Assembly: GCA_951812825.1 (NCBI GenBank)
Contig: OX638324.1
Span: 378,459 to 442,458, forward strand
DNA: 64,000 nucleotides
Direction of reading: 5' to 3'
From: an uncultured Dehalococcoidia bacterium
GTDB taxonomy: Bacteria > Chloroflexota > Dehalococcoidia > Lucifugimonadales > GCA-2712585
Position 1 is the first letter of the stretch. Each line of letters begins with the position of its first letter. Under the pieces are notes generated by a model. That model was not told the origin of the DNA, made no database searches, and saw only the letters and a list, made by a program, of their open reading frames with translations. Below are positions 1 through 7,062 of the stretch, one piece after another. Position numbers and translations under genes: made by a program.

Positions 1-138
1 CGCTTCGACGCGGGCCCCATCATCGACACCATCGCCGCCGAGGGCTGGGACTTCGAGTTCACCCCCGAGAAGGTCACCCCCTACGCCGACGACGTTCTAG
101 CCCGCTTCCACTGGCAAGCCAACTACGGTAAGGAGTAG
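1..138 (+). CDS. C-terminal 45 residues of an unidentified protein (5' truncated by window edge)
   Basis: An open frame runs from the first base to the TAG at 136-138 and encodes 45 residues ending in HWQANYGKE. Codon use matches the neighbouring genes. The stop lies 3 bases before the next ATG, so it is probably the preceding gene of the same operon. The tail is too short for me to assign a family. Confidence 0.6.
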   Translation, partial: RFDAGPIIDTIAAEGWDFEFTPEKVTPYADDVLARFHWQANYGKE

Positions 139-141
139 CCC

Positions 142-834
142 ATGCAGGTCCGCCATCCCCTGACCCTGGTAATCAAGGAGACCCTACCCCTTAATCTGAC
201 GGTGGAGAACACGTGCCTTCTCCTGCAGGACCTCCACTCACCCTTTACCGACGCCGACAACGGCTGGCTTGTGAACAAGGTGAACCGGAAAGTCCTCATG
301 CGGGAGTTCGACGACTATTTCCACCTCCTCGCCCTCATTCGCCCCAACATCCCCCGAGTCCTGGAAGTTGCGCGCCGGATGGACATCCGCGTCGCCTATA
401 GCTGCCTCGGCCACTGGGCCGACGAATCCCCCTCTCTCTTCCAGAAAGCCACCGGCCTCGCCTGGGACCTGGACGGGCCTCTTGGCTGCCACCCCGAAGA
501 GTGGCAGCCGGACGAAAACGAACCCGTCTTCTCCAAGCCCGGTTGGAGCGCCCTCGCCAACCCCAAATTCGCCGCCTACCTCGCCGAAAACAACGTCCAA
601 AACGTAATTGTAATGGGCGCAATGCTCGACTTCGGCGTCCGCCAAACCTGCCTCGACCTCAGCGACCACGGCATCCAGAGCCTCATCGTCGGCGACGCCG
701 CCTACGGCCTTACGGACGCCGGCCACATCTTCACCGCCGACGCCGTCACCCACGGCCTCGTCAAAATCCGCACCACCGGCGAACTCCTCCTCCTGCTCAA
801 AACCCTGCAACAGCAAGGCTCCGTCCTAATCTAA
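142..834 (+). CDS. Isochorismatase-like hydrolase, Gly-type active site
   Basis: This is a 230-residue alpha/beta protein of the isochorismatase-like cysteine hydrolase superfamily. D30 (in LLLQDLHSPF) and K132 (in SKPGW) fit the conserved acid and lysine. The loop GAMLDFGVRQTC (159-170) aligns with the nucleophile loop, but the usual cysteine position is G165. True isochorismatases such as EntB and PhzD also have Gly there, whereas nicotinamidases and carbamoyl hydrolases have Cys. The start is set by AAGGAG six bases upstream of the ATG. It follows the truncated first gene by 3 bp and precedes a phosphotriesterase-like hydrolase. The substrate is unknown; no menaquinone or siderophore genes are nearby. 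Confidence 0.8.
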   Translation: MQVRHPLTLVIKETLPLNLTVENTCLLLQDLHSPFTDADNGWLVNKVNRKVLMREFDDYFHLLALIRPNIPRVLEVARRMDIRVAYSCLGHWADESPSLFQKATGLAWDLDGPLGCHPEEWQPDENEPVFSKPGWSALANPKFAAYLAENNVQNVIVMGAMLDFGVRQTCLDLSDHGIQSLIVGDAAYGLTDAGHIFTADAVTHGLVKIRTTGELLLLLKTLQQQGSVLI

Positions 835-870
835 CCCCTCCCCTCTTCACCCTTCCCCACCACCCATCTG

Positions 871-894
871 GTAGGGGCGGTTCGCGAACCGCCC
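871..894. repeat. Intergenic palindrome GGGCGGTTCGCGAACCGCCC
   Basis: A perfect 20-bp palindrome (875-894) preceded by GTAG lies in the 98-bp gap between two genes. The same element recurs at 1994-2013, 3761-3780, 6850-6869 and 14171-14190. Confidence 0.9.
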
Positions 895-932
895 GCACCC
901 CCAGCTAACCAACAACCAAACGGAGAAATACA

Positions 933-1892
933 ATGATCCAAACAGTCCTAGGCCCCATCAAAGAAGAAGACCTCGGCGTCTGCCTCCCCCACGAGCACAT
1001 CTGGTGCGACCAGAACTACGGTCCCCGCTTTGAAGTTATGGGTTCCACCCGCAACCCCTCCGGCTTCATGAAGCTGGACAACTTCGACCTCGTGGCCTCC
1101 GAGCTCCGCCACTTCAAGGAGGCAGGCGGCGGCGCCCTCGTCGAAGTCACCTGTAACGGCTGGGGCCGCGACCTGGACATGCTGGCCCGCCTCTCGGAAG
1201 CAGCAGAAGTCCACATCATCTCCACCTCCGGCTTCTACATCGAACCCCACATCCCCTATTTCGTCGACGATTTCTCAGTAGAGCAGCTCGCCGACTACAT
1301 CACCGCCGAGGTCCAGGACGGCGTTGGCGACAGCAAGCGACGCTGCGGCGTCTTCAAGTCCGCCATACACCGCGCCCGCGTTGAGTCCGTCGAGCTCAAA
1401 GTCCTCCAGGCCGTCGCCATCGCCCAGAAGCGCACCGGCGCCGCCATCACCACCCACACCACCGGCGGACGTCGCATGGAAGTCCCCGGCGGCACCGTCG
1501 GCGTTCACCAGCTTCAGATTCTCAAGGAAGCAGGCGTAGACCCTACCCGGTTCATCGTCGGCCACGTGGACGAACGACCGGACATCGACGTCCTCACCAG
1601 CCTCGCCGACGAAGGCTGCTTCATCCAGTTCGACGTCATCGGCAAGGAGCACTACCTCCTCGACGAAACCCGCGCCGAGCTTGTCCACGCCCTCATCCAG
1701 CGCGGCTACGTCGACCACCTCATGATCTCCCACGACAGGAACCGCGACTACGAAATGAAGTACGGCGGTAGCACCGGCTACTGCCACATCTTCGAGACCT
1801 TCCTCCCCCGCCTCCGAAAACTCGGCGTCACTGAAGACCAGATTCACACCATCATGGTAACCAACCCAGCCCGCGCCCTCTCCATCAGCTAA
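933..1892 (+). CDS. Phosphotriesterase-family metal-dependent hydrolase
   Basis: A 319-residue TIM-barrel hydrolase of the phosphotriesterase (aryldialkylphosphatase / PhP) family. Expected binuclear metal ligands are visible: H20 and H22 (LPHEHI), K142 (VFKSA, the usual carboxylated lysine), H175 (TTHT), H211 (GHVDE) and D268 (ISHD). Family members act as lactonases or esterases, and phosphotriesterase activity is usually promiscuous, so the natural substrate may be a lactone or ester. GGAG lies seven bases before the ATG. Length is normal for the family. It is probably cotranscribed with the isochorismatase-like gene, although a palindromic repeat sits between them. Confidence 0.88.
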   Translation: MIQTVLGPIKEEDLGVCLPHEHIWCDQNYGPRFEVMGSTRNPSGFMKLDNFDLVASELRHFKEAGGGALVEVTCNGWGRDLDMLARLSEAAEVHIISTSGFYIEPHIPYFVDDFSVEQLADYITAEVQDGVGDSKRRCGVFKSAIHRARVESVELKVLQAVAIAQKRTGAAITTHTTGGRRMEVPGGTVGVHQLQILKEAGVDPTRFIVGHVDERPDIDVLTSLADEGCFIQFDVIGKEHYLLDETRAELVHALIQRGYVDHLMISHDRNRDYEMKYGGSTGYCHIFETFLPRLRKLGVTEDQIHTIMVTNPARALSIS

Positions 1893-1925
1893 CCACGCCC
1901 CTCAACTACAATCAGACCCCTAACC

Positions 1926-1975
1926 CCTTCCCACACCATTGGAGAAGGTTGGGATGGGGGTGATCCCCCTCCCCC
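1926..1975. repeat. Degenerate CTTCCC...GGGATGGGGGTGA intergenic repeat
   Basis: The stretch resembles the better-preserved copies at 6744-6790, 17752-17797, 21937-21983 and 51426-51490. All have a CTTCCCC / GGGGAAG stem followed by GGATGGGGGTGA. Confidence 0.7.
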
Positions 1976-1991
1976 ACAGCACTGCCTACGT

Positions 1992-2015
1992 ATGGGCGGT
2001 TCGCGAACCGCCCAT
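1992..2015. repeat. Intergenic palindrome, GGCGGTTCGCGAACCGCC family
   Basis: The 20-bp core at 1994-2013 is identical to that at 875-894, and the stem extends to ATGGGC / GCCCAT. Confidence 0.9.
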
Positions 2016-2026
2016 GTCCCTCCTTG

Positions 2027-2080
2027 TGACAATTTGCACATTGCCCAAAATCCCCAACCCTGCTACCCTCCCTCCATGAA
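2027..2080 (+). promoter_or_regulatory. Conserved operator-promoter block, copy A
   Basis: The half-site TGACAA (2027-2032) is followed after 8 bases by TTGCCC (2041-2046), then 17 bases, then TACCCT (2064-2069) within CTGCTACCCT, then 6 bases and ATGAA (2076). TTGCCC and TACCCT form a plausible -35/-10 pair whose start point would fall on the A of ATG. The same arrangement occurs at 22324-22378 and 50237-50291. This copy lies 353 bp before the amidohydrolase start. Confidence 0.6.
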
Positions 2081-2428
2081 ACCCCCTCTATCCCCTCGTG
2101 CCCTCTACCATCCGCGAACCCATCCGTCCGACCCGTCATTCCGGCGAAAGCCGGAATCCAGAGCCGACGCTGAACCTATGCCGTCACTGGCCTTCCGCAC
2201 CTCCCTATGACCCAAAATTCCGAAAATTCCCACTCGTTTGCCCAACTTTTTTTGAAACGAGTCCCACGCCTGAAACGAATCATCTCAGGCACGGAATCAC
2301 CCATACTCGAATTTGAAAACGAGTCCTTTCCAGGCACAAACACACAAAAACGAGTATCTACGCCCCATGCCTAGCGCCCAAACGCAAAATCTGCTAAATT
2401 TAGTGGCAACTTCCAAGGGGGTTTGAAA
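2081..2428 (+). other. AT-rich leader before amidohydrolase gene
   Basis: The first part contains a REP at 2134-2160. From about 2200 the composition becomes much richer in A and T than the rest of the window, with iterated motifs: TTTGAAACGAGTCC (2252-2265), GCCTGAAACGAATC, CTCAGGCAC and TTTGAAAACGAGTCC. GCCTGA and TCAGGC form a small inverted repeat at 2269-2290. I see no credible gene. A short frame from 2076 to 2210 could encode 44 residues but runs through the REP. Confidence 0.55.
2134..2160. repeat. REP-type repeat CGTCATTCCGGCGAAAGC...
   Basis: A CCGGC/GCCGG stem is flanked by GTCATT and AATCCA. Other copies are at 12990-13042 (interrupted), 15242-15270, 21900-21926 and 26604-26630 (degenerate). 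Confidence 0.85.
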
Positions 2429-3616
2429 TTGGAGTACAACATTGTTTCCGGCGATTCCCACGTGGACATGAGCTGGCTTCCAGGAGACCTGTTCGTCAGG
2501 AATAACTCCCAGCCTCATCTGCAGGACATGATGCCACGCATCATCGACACTGACGAAGGCCTCATCTGGAAGGCGGAAAAAGACAACATCCTCGGCGTGG
2601 CCCAGTCCGCTGGATTCGAGTTCATCCCGCCTCAGAAGGGACGTCGAAAGCGCACCGACAAGATGTTGGCCGCAGGATTTTACGACGGCCCCGCTCGTCC
2701 CGTCGACCCGGAACTCCGCCTGATGGACATGCAGACCGACGGCGTCGACGCTGAGATCCTCTACGGCATCACTGGCTCCGGCAAGAACCTCAAGAACATG
2801 GAAGTGGTCACCGAGGTCTATCGCGTCTACAACGACTGGGTAGACCGCTTTGGCGCCAGCAATCCCGGCCGCTGGTACGGCCTCGCCTGCCTCCCCATCC
2901 ACGACTCCAAGCTCGCCGCGGCGGAAGTCCGTCGTGTCGCCGACCACCCCTTCATCCGCGGCGCCGACCTCATGGCCGGCGGCCTCAACTACCCCCTATA
3001 CGCCCGCGACGGCTATTGGGACTGCCTCTGGCAGGCCTGCGTCGAGACTGGCACTCCCATCTCCTTCCATATCGGCGGTGGTCGCATCCCCATCCCCACC
3101 ACCCCCGACATGGACACCGGCTTCATCGTCGAAGGCCGTCCCCCCAGCCAGAACGAGCAGGGCTATCAGGCCGTGCGCGGCTCCCTGGGAATGTTCTCCA
3201 TGGTCCAGGTGCTCATGGGCGTCATCTTCAGCGGCGCCTGCGAGAAGTACCCCGACCTCCAGTTCGTCATGGGCGAGTGCGGCGCCGGTTGGGTCCCCTT
3301 CGCCCTCGACCGTATGGACCACATCCACGACGACGGTCAATATGAGAAGAAGTTTGACCCGCCCTTGACGATGAAGCCCAGCGAGTACTGGTATCGCAAC
3401 GGCTTCACCACCTTCCAGGAAGAGTACGGCGTCAGCAACATCGCCCACCTCGTAGGCTTCGACAACCTCATGTGGGGCTCCGACTACCCCCACCCGGACA
3501 GCGTCTGGCCCGACTCCCAGGAGATCATCGCCGAAACCGTCGGCCCCCTCGGCCCCGAAAAAACCAGGCAGATAGTCCGCGACAACGCCGTCAAGCTCTA
3601 CAACATGGGCAACTAA
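2429..3616 (+). CDS. Amidohydrolase-2 family metal-dependent hydrolase
   Basis: About 395 residues of the amidohydrolase-related TIM-barrel family (ACMSD/decarboxylase-like). Visible metal-site motifs are GDSHVDM near the N-terminus, SFHIGGG in the middle, ECGAGWVPF, and GSDYPHPDSVWP near the C-terminus. A paralogue lies at 16478-17662, and its ATG-started N-terminus MEYNLVS aligns with the TTG at 2429 (MEYNIVS). An AGGGGG motif ends seven bases before that TTG, so I prefer it to the in-frame TTG at 2423. The gene stands alone behind the long AT-rich leader. The substrate is unknown; family members hydrolyse or decarboxylate small carboxylic acids. Confidence 0.9.
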   Translation: MEYNIVSGDSHVDMSWLPGDLFVRNNSQPHLQDMMPRIIDTDEGLIWKAEKDNILGVAQSAGFEFIPPQKGRRKRTDKMLAAGFYDGPARPVDPELRLMDMQTDGVDAEILYGITGSGKNLKNMEVVTEVYRVYNDWVDRFGASNPGRWYGLACLPIHDSKLAAAEVRRVADHPFIRGADLMAGGLNYPLYARDGYWDCLWQACVETGTPISFHIGGGRIPIPTTPDMDTGFIVEGRPPSQNEQGYQAVRGSLGMFSMVQVLMGVIFSGACEKYPDLQFVMGECGAGWVPFALDRMDHIHDDGQYEKKFDPPLTMKPSEYWYRNGFTTFQEEYGVSNIAHLVGFDNLMWGSDYPHPDSVWPDSQEIIAETVGPLGPEKTRQIVRDNAVKLYNMGN

Positions 3617-3651
3617 CCCCCACCAGACACCACCGTTTAATAGACTCGAAA

Positions 3652-3674
3652 GGGGCTGGTTCAAAACCAGCCCC
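3652..3674 (+). terminator. Hairpin terminator after amidohydrolase gene
   Basis: GGGGCTGGTT, a 3-base loop and AACCAGCCCC form a perfect 10-bp stem 35 bases after the stop. A pyrimidine tract ending in TTTTTT (about 3689-3695) follows. The tract runs directly into a CTGAGGAGGCCCC-type repeat, the same layout as at 14616-14686. Confidence 0.6.
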
Positions 3675-3694
3675 TCTCCCTTTCCCCTCTTTTT

Positions 3695-3725
3695 TCTGAG
3701 GAGGCCCCGCGACGAAGAATCTGGT
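3695..3725. repeat. CTGAGGAGGCCCCGCGACGA repeat
   Basis: One copy of the CTGAGGAGGCCCCGCGACGA...AGAATCTGG family, which has CTGAG at one end and GAAGAATCT at the other. Other copies are at 14030-14063, 14650-14683, 17688-17721, 20587-20620 and 50095-50128. Confidence 0.85.
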
Positions 3726-3757
3726 GGGGGCGGTCTTTCCCCTCCCTCCCCCACTGG

Positions 3758-3780
3758 TAGGGGCGGTTCGCGAACCGCCC
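3758..3780. repeat. Intergenic palindrome, GGCGGTTCGCGAACCGCC family
   Basis: The core at 3761-3780 is identical to the other copies. The spacer region 3617-3866 is a chain of repeats and contains no gene. Confidence 0.9.
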
Positions 3781-3850
3781 GTCCCCCGCAACCCACATTC
3801 ACCCAACAGCGCCGACCCCAACCTCCCTAACGCCCTACCCCAAACTTGCC

Positions 3851-3878
3851 GTCATGCAATGACCCGTCACGCAGTGAC
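3851..3878. repeat. Two short GCA-loop inverted repeats at the 3' end of the MFS gene
   Basis: GTCAT-GCA-ATGAC (3851-3863) is followed by GTCAC-GCA-GTGAC (3866-3878), which overlaps the stop codon of the minus-strand transporter at 3867. Related GTGAC-GCA-GTCAC copies occur at 6937-7004 and 17948-17960. Confidence 0.75.
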
Positions 3879-5159
3879 CCCCTCCCTCACCGGCCGCTGC
3901 GGCCGCCGCGTCAGATAGATAAGCACCGCCGCCACCAGATACACCCCCGCAAGCACCACAAAAAGCTCGTCGTAGCTGCCTGTCACCTCCCTCACCTTCG
4001 CCCCCAGAAACGGCCCCAACCCCAGCGCCCCCATCGAAAGCGGTGTCAGTGCCCCCGTAATCGCCCCGAAGGACCCCCGACCGAAGTACTGCGCCAGCAG
4101 CATCGATTCCAGCACCCCCGTGGTCCCGGAGAACAGCCCCCACAGCAGCCCGAACGCGTAGGCTTCCCACACCGAGTCCACCATTAGCAGGTACAGCGCC
4201 AGCCCCGCCGACGTAACGAGAACCACCACCAGCAGCCGCCTCGGAGTAACTTTGTCCGCCACGTACCCCCACATCAACACCCCCAGCGAAAGGAACGTGC
4301 TCAGCGTCAGCACCAGCGCCGCTTGCGTCGTCGACATCCCCACCTCCTCGCTCAGATACGGCACCATTGCAAACCCGATGGTCGCCGCCCCCAGAATCGC
4401 CAGCACCGTCGTCATCCCCACCAGCCAGAACGCCGCCGTCCGCATCGCCTCCCCCGCCTTCCAGCTGAACTCCTCCGTCTCACTTCTAACCGACTTTCCG
4501 TCCTTGCCCGTACCTACAGTCGAAGGCTGCACCCCGTCGGGAAGTAGCCCGATGTCCTCTGGCTGCCGACGCATTATGACAATCAACGGCAGCACCATCG
4601 CCAGGCTCAACGCCCCCATGTACTGATACGCCGCCCTCCAACTCAGGCTCGATGCGATCACCGCAATCAGCTGGATGTTGATGGCGCTGCCTATAGGCCG
4701 GTTCAGCGAATTCAGCGCCAGCGCCAGGTTCCGACGCCGCCTGAAGAAGTTCACCGCCACCGTGCGAGGCACCACGCCGATGAGAATCGGATTCCCCAGC
4801 CCCCGACCGAAGATGTACGCCGCGTAGAAGTGCCACACCTTGCTCACCCGGCTGAGTGAGAAGAAGGAAATCGCCATCGCAATCGTGGCCAGCGGCATCA
4901 GCACCCGCGGGCCGTGCTTGTCCGCCAGCCGTCCAATCAGCGGCGAAAGCAGGCCGGACGTCCACGTCCCAAGCGTCACCGCCAGCGCAATAGTGCTCCG
5001 GCTCCACCCCGTATCCTCGAAGATGAAGTCCTGAATCCCCCCAAGCACCACCTGCGTTATCCCCGTGCACGCGAAGGTGGCCAGCGCCCCCATCCCCATT
5101 ATCAGCCAGCCATAATAGAAGGGCGTCGGCGGACGCCACGTCAATGCCCTCGCTAGCAA
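3867..5159 (-). CDS. MFS transporter (monocarboxylate/oxalate-formate-like)
   Basis: A 430-residue membrane protein with about 12 hydrophobic segments. The YYGWLIMGMG start of TM1 and the loop GRLADKHGPR are typical of the MCT / oxalate:formate-antiporter-like MFS branch. A second member of the branch lies at 35525-36814. The assigned start is a TTG without a clear ribosome site, so the exact N-terminus is uncertain. It follows the hydantoinase-like gene by 39 bases on the same strand and is probably the permease for that enzyme's substrate or product. Confidence 0.85.
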   Translation of the reverse strand: MLARALTWRPPTPFYYGWLIMGMGALATFACTGITQVVLGGIQDFIFEDTGWSRSTIALAVTLGTWTSGLLSPLIGRLADKHGPRVLMPLATIAMAISFFSLSRVSKVWHFYAAYIFGRGLGNPILIGVVPRTVAVNFFRRRRNLALALNSLNRPIGSAINIQLIAVIASSLSWRAAYQYMGALSLAMVLPLIVIMRRQPEDIGLLPDGVQPSTVGTGKDGKSVRSETEEFSWKAGEAMRTAAFWLVGMTTVLAILGAATIGFAMVPYLSEEVGMSTTQAALVLTLSTFLSLGVLMWGYVADKVTPRRLLVVVLVTSAGLALYLLMVDSVWEAYAFGLLWGLFSGTTGVLESMLLAQYFGRGSFGAITGALTPLSMGALGLGPFLGAKVREVTGSYDELFVVLAGVYLVAAVLIYLTRRPQRPVREGVTA

Positions 5160-5198
5160 GGGTCCAAACTCACGTTGTCAATACCCAGGGCAAAAAAA

Positions 5199-6647
5199 TC
5201 AAAAGGCAGGTCTCTGCAACACCGACGACTCGATCTTCCGAAACACAAGCTGCCCATCTGACGGCTCTCCCAGAAGCTGCCCGTCCTCCACCATCACCTT
5301 GCCCCGCAGCATCACCGTCGACGGCCACCCCTCAATCTCCCACCCCTCCCAAGGACTGTAGTCCCGCAGGTGCAGGTCGTCCATCGTCAACGCCTTCCGC
5401 ACCGAAGGGTCCATGATCGTAATGTCCGCGTCGCTCCCCACCGCAATCGCCCCCTTCTGCGGATACAAGCCCAGCATCTTCGCCGCGTTGGACGAAGTGA
5501 CATCCACAAAACGCTCCAACGACATTCCACGCTTCACCACCGCGTCCGTGTACACGACCCCCATTCGGATCTCGATGCCGATGTTCCCGCCCCTCAGGTC
5601 CATCATGTTCCGGCCTGCAATCTTGTCCAGGTACGTCGTGAACCCGCTGTCCGTCGCCGTAAACGCCAGGTCGTCCTTCATTAGTCCCTTCCACAGCTCC
5701 AGCCTGTCCTCCTCGTACTTCAACGACGGGAAGGTGTGGTACTTCATCCCGTCCTCTTCTTTGTACCGGCTGCACTCGAAGGAGAGCGCCAGCGTCAGCA
5801 CCTCCCCGTACACGGGCCGCCCGTCGCTCCTCGCCTCAGCTATGGCATCCTTGCCCTCGTGGCCCGTAACGTGGACGAAGTACATCCCCACCCCCGTCCG
5901 CTCCGCCAGCCGCGTCACGTTGCGAAACGCTATCTCCTCCGCCAGATTCGAGTGGATAAGATGAGCGTTGTGCCAGTCCCACCGGTTCCGCTGACGAGCG
6001 GTCAGGTAGTTGTACATCGTTATCTCATCATCGGACCCGTGGACCGCCAGCACCCCGTCGTGCCTGGCAATCTGCGTCATCAGGTCGGAAAGTCGCCCCA
6101 TGTCCATCTTCGCCACGAGGCTGATGGGAATCCGTCCCTCCGGCGGCTTAGTGTCCGTGGTGAATATCTTGATGCTCGGAAATCCCGCCCGCACCAGCTC
6201 CCCATACCTCGAAATCGCGTCCGGCGTATTGGAGCTTGAGTAGATGCAGTGGGTCGAATAGTCCGTGTAGGCGTTCCCCGGCCATACCGACATATAGTCG
6301 TGGATCCCCGCCGCCAGGTCTCCCTCGTTGGGCACCGGCGCAAAGTCGACGACAGTCGTCGTCCCTCCCCATATCGCCCCCAGCGAGTGCTCCAGCGGCC
6401 CTGCGTTCGGCACCCCCGGCACAGACTCCGGTATCCCCGGCTGAACGTTGGATGCAGCGTGAATATGCGGCTCCACACCCCCCGGCACCACAATCTTTCC
6501 GGTAGCATCAATCACCCGCCCCGCCTCCGGCAGCGGCGCGCCGTGCATCGCCACCACGACGATCTTCTTCCCCTGAATCCCCACGTCCCACTTCCCCGCG
6601 CCCATGGGCGTAACAACCTTACCGCCACTGATAATCATATCCAACAT
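5199..6647 (-). CDS. Dihydropyrimidinase/hydantoinase-family cyclic amidohydrolase
   Basis: About 482 residues of the dihydropyrimidinase-allantoinase family, which opens cyclic amides. The N-terminal small beta domain (IISGGKVVTP, DVGIQGKKIV) leads into PGGVEPHIHA with H61 and H63. K150 (PSIKIF) is the candidate carboxylated lysine. VHGSDDE and YFVHVTGHEG supply further histidines. The last metal Asp lies in TATDSG, where the usual following His is Ser. The start at 6647 is chosen because GGAGG lies eight bases upstream; the open frame extends 85 codons further into repeat DNA. It is followed by an MFS transporter. Confidence 0.88.
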   Translation of the reverse strand: MLDMIISGGKVVTPMGAGKWDVGIQGKKIVVVAMHGAPLPEAGRVIDATGKIVVPGGVEPHIHAASNVQPGIPESVPGVPNAGPLEHSLGAIWGGTTTVVDFAPVPNEGDLAAGIHDYMSVWPGNAYTDYSTHCIYSSSNTPDAISRYGELVRAGFPSIKIFTTDTKPPEGRIPISLVAKMDMGRLSDLMTQIARHDGVLAVHGSDDEITMYNYLTARQRNRWDWHNAHLIHSNLAEEIAFRNVTRLAERTGVGMYFVHVTGHEGKDAIAEARSDGRPVYGEVLTLALSFECSRYKEEDGMKYHTFPSLKYEEDRLELWKGLMKDDLAFTATDSGFTTYLDKIAGRNMMDLRGGNIGIEIRMGVVYTDAVVKRGMSLERFVDVTSSNAAKMLGLYPQKGAIAVGSDADITIMDPSVRKALTMDDLHLRDYSPWEGWEIEGWPSTVMLRGKVMVEDGQLLGEPSDGQLVFRKIESSVLQRPAF

Positions 6648-6743
6648 CGCTCTAACCTCCCACTCCAAAACTCCCCACGAGGTCCATCCCTCGTTTGCTG
6701 ATTGTAGACCAGCCACCCCAACTGTCAAGACCAACCCCCTCCC

Positions 6744-7004
6744 ATCTTCACCCTTCCCCCTCGACGGGGGAAGGTTTGGATGGGGGTGACTCCCCCCACT
6801 CCCCACGTGCAACCGCGCGCCGTACCCGCCCCTCCGCCAACCCACGTAGGGGCGGTTCGCGAACCGCCCTCCCCCGTCACCAACATTCCGCGCCAAAACC
6901 AACCCCCTCCACCCACGCCCATCCCTGCCAAATTTGCCGTGACGCAGTCACCCCCCTCCACCCACGCCCACCTCTGCCAAACTTGCCGTGACGCAGTCAC
7001 CCCA
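6744..7004. repeat. Composite intergenic repeat cassette, copy 1
   Basis: The order is a CTTCCCCCTCGACGGGGGAAG hairpin with GGATGGGGGTGA, a spacer, GTAG plus the GGGCGGTTCGCGAACCGCCC palindrome (6850-6869), a CTCCCCCGTCACCAACATTC segment, and a 49-bp unit repeated twice (6907-6955, 6956-7004), each with GTGAC-GCA-GTCAC. The same order recurs at 17752-17967. It occupies most of the 415-bp divergent spacer; I see no gene in it. Confidence 0.85.
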
Positions 7005-7024
7005 GCCCCTTCCCCAAAATACGC

Positions 7025-7030
7025 TATACT
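7025..7030 (+). promoter_or_regulatory. Probable -10 element TATACT for the Gfo/Idh operon
   Basis: TATACT lies 33 bases before the ATG at 7063. No good -35 hexamer is visible in the repeat-derived sequence upstream. AAGGAG lies just before the start codon. Confidence 0.4.
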
Positions 7031-7062
7031 AACCCCCACCTTCAAAACCCAAGGAGAACCCC

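Noticed and set aside
6907..7004. Two tandem 49-bp units as a CRISPR array
   Set aside because: There are only two copies, adjacent without unique spacers, and no cas genes. It is part of a composite intergenic repeat.
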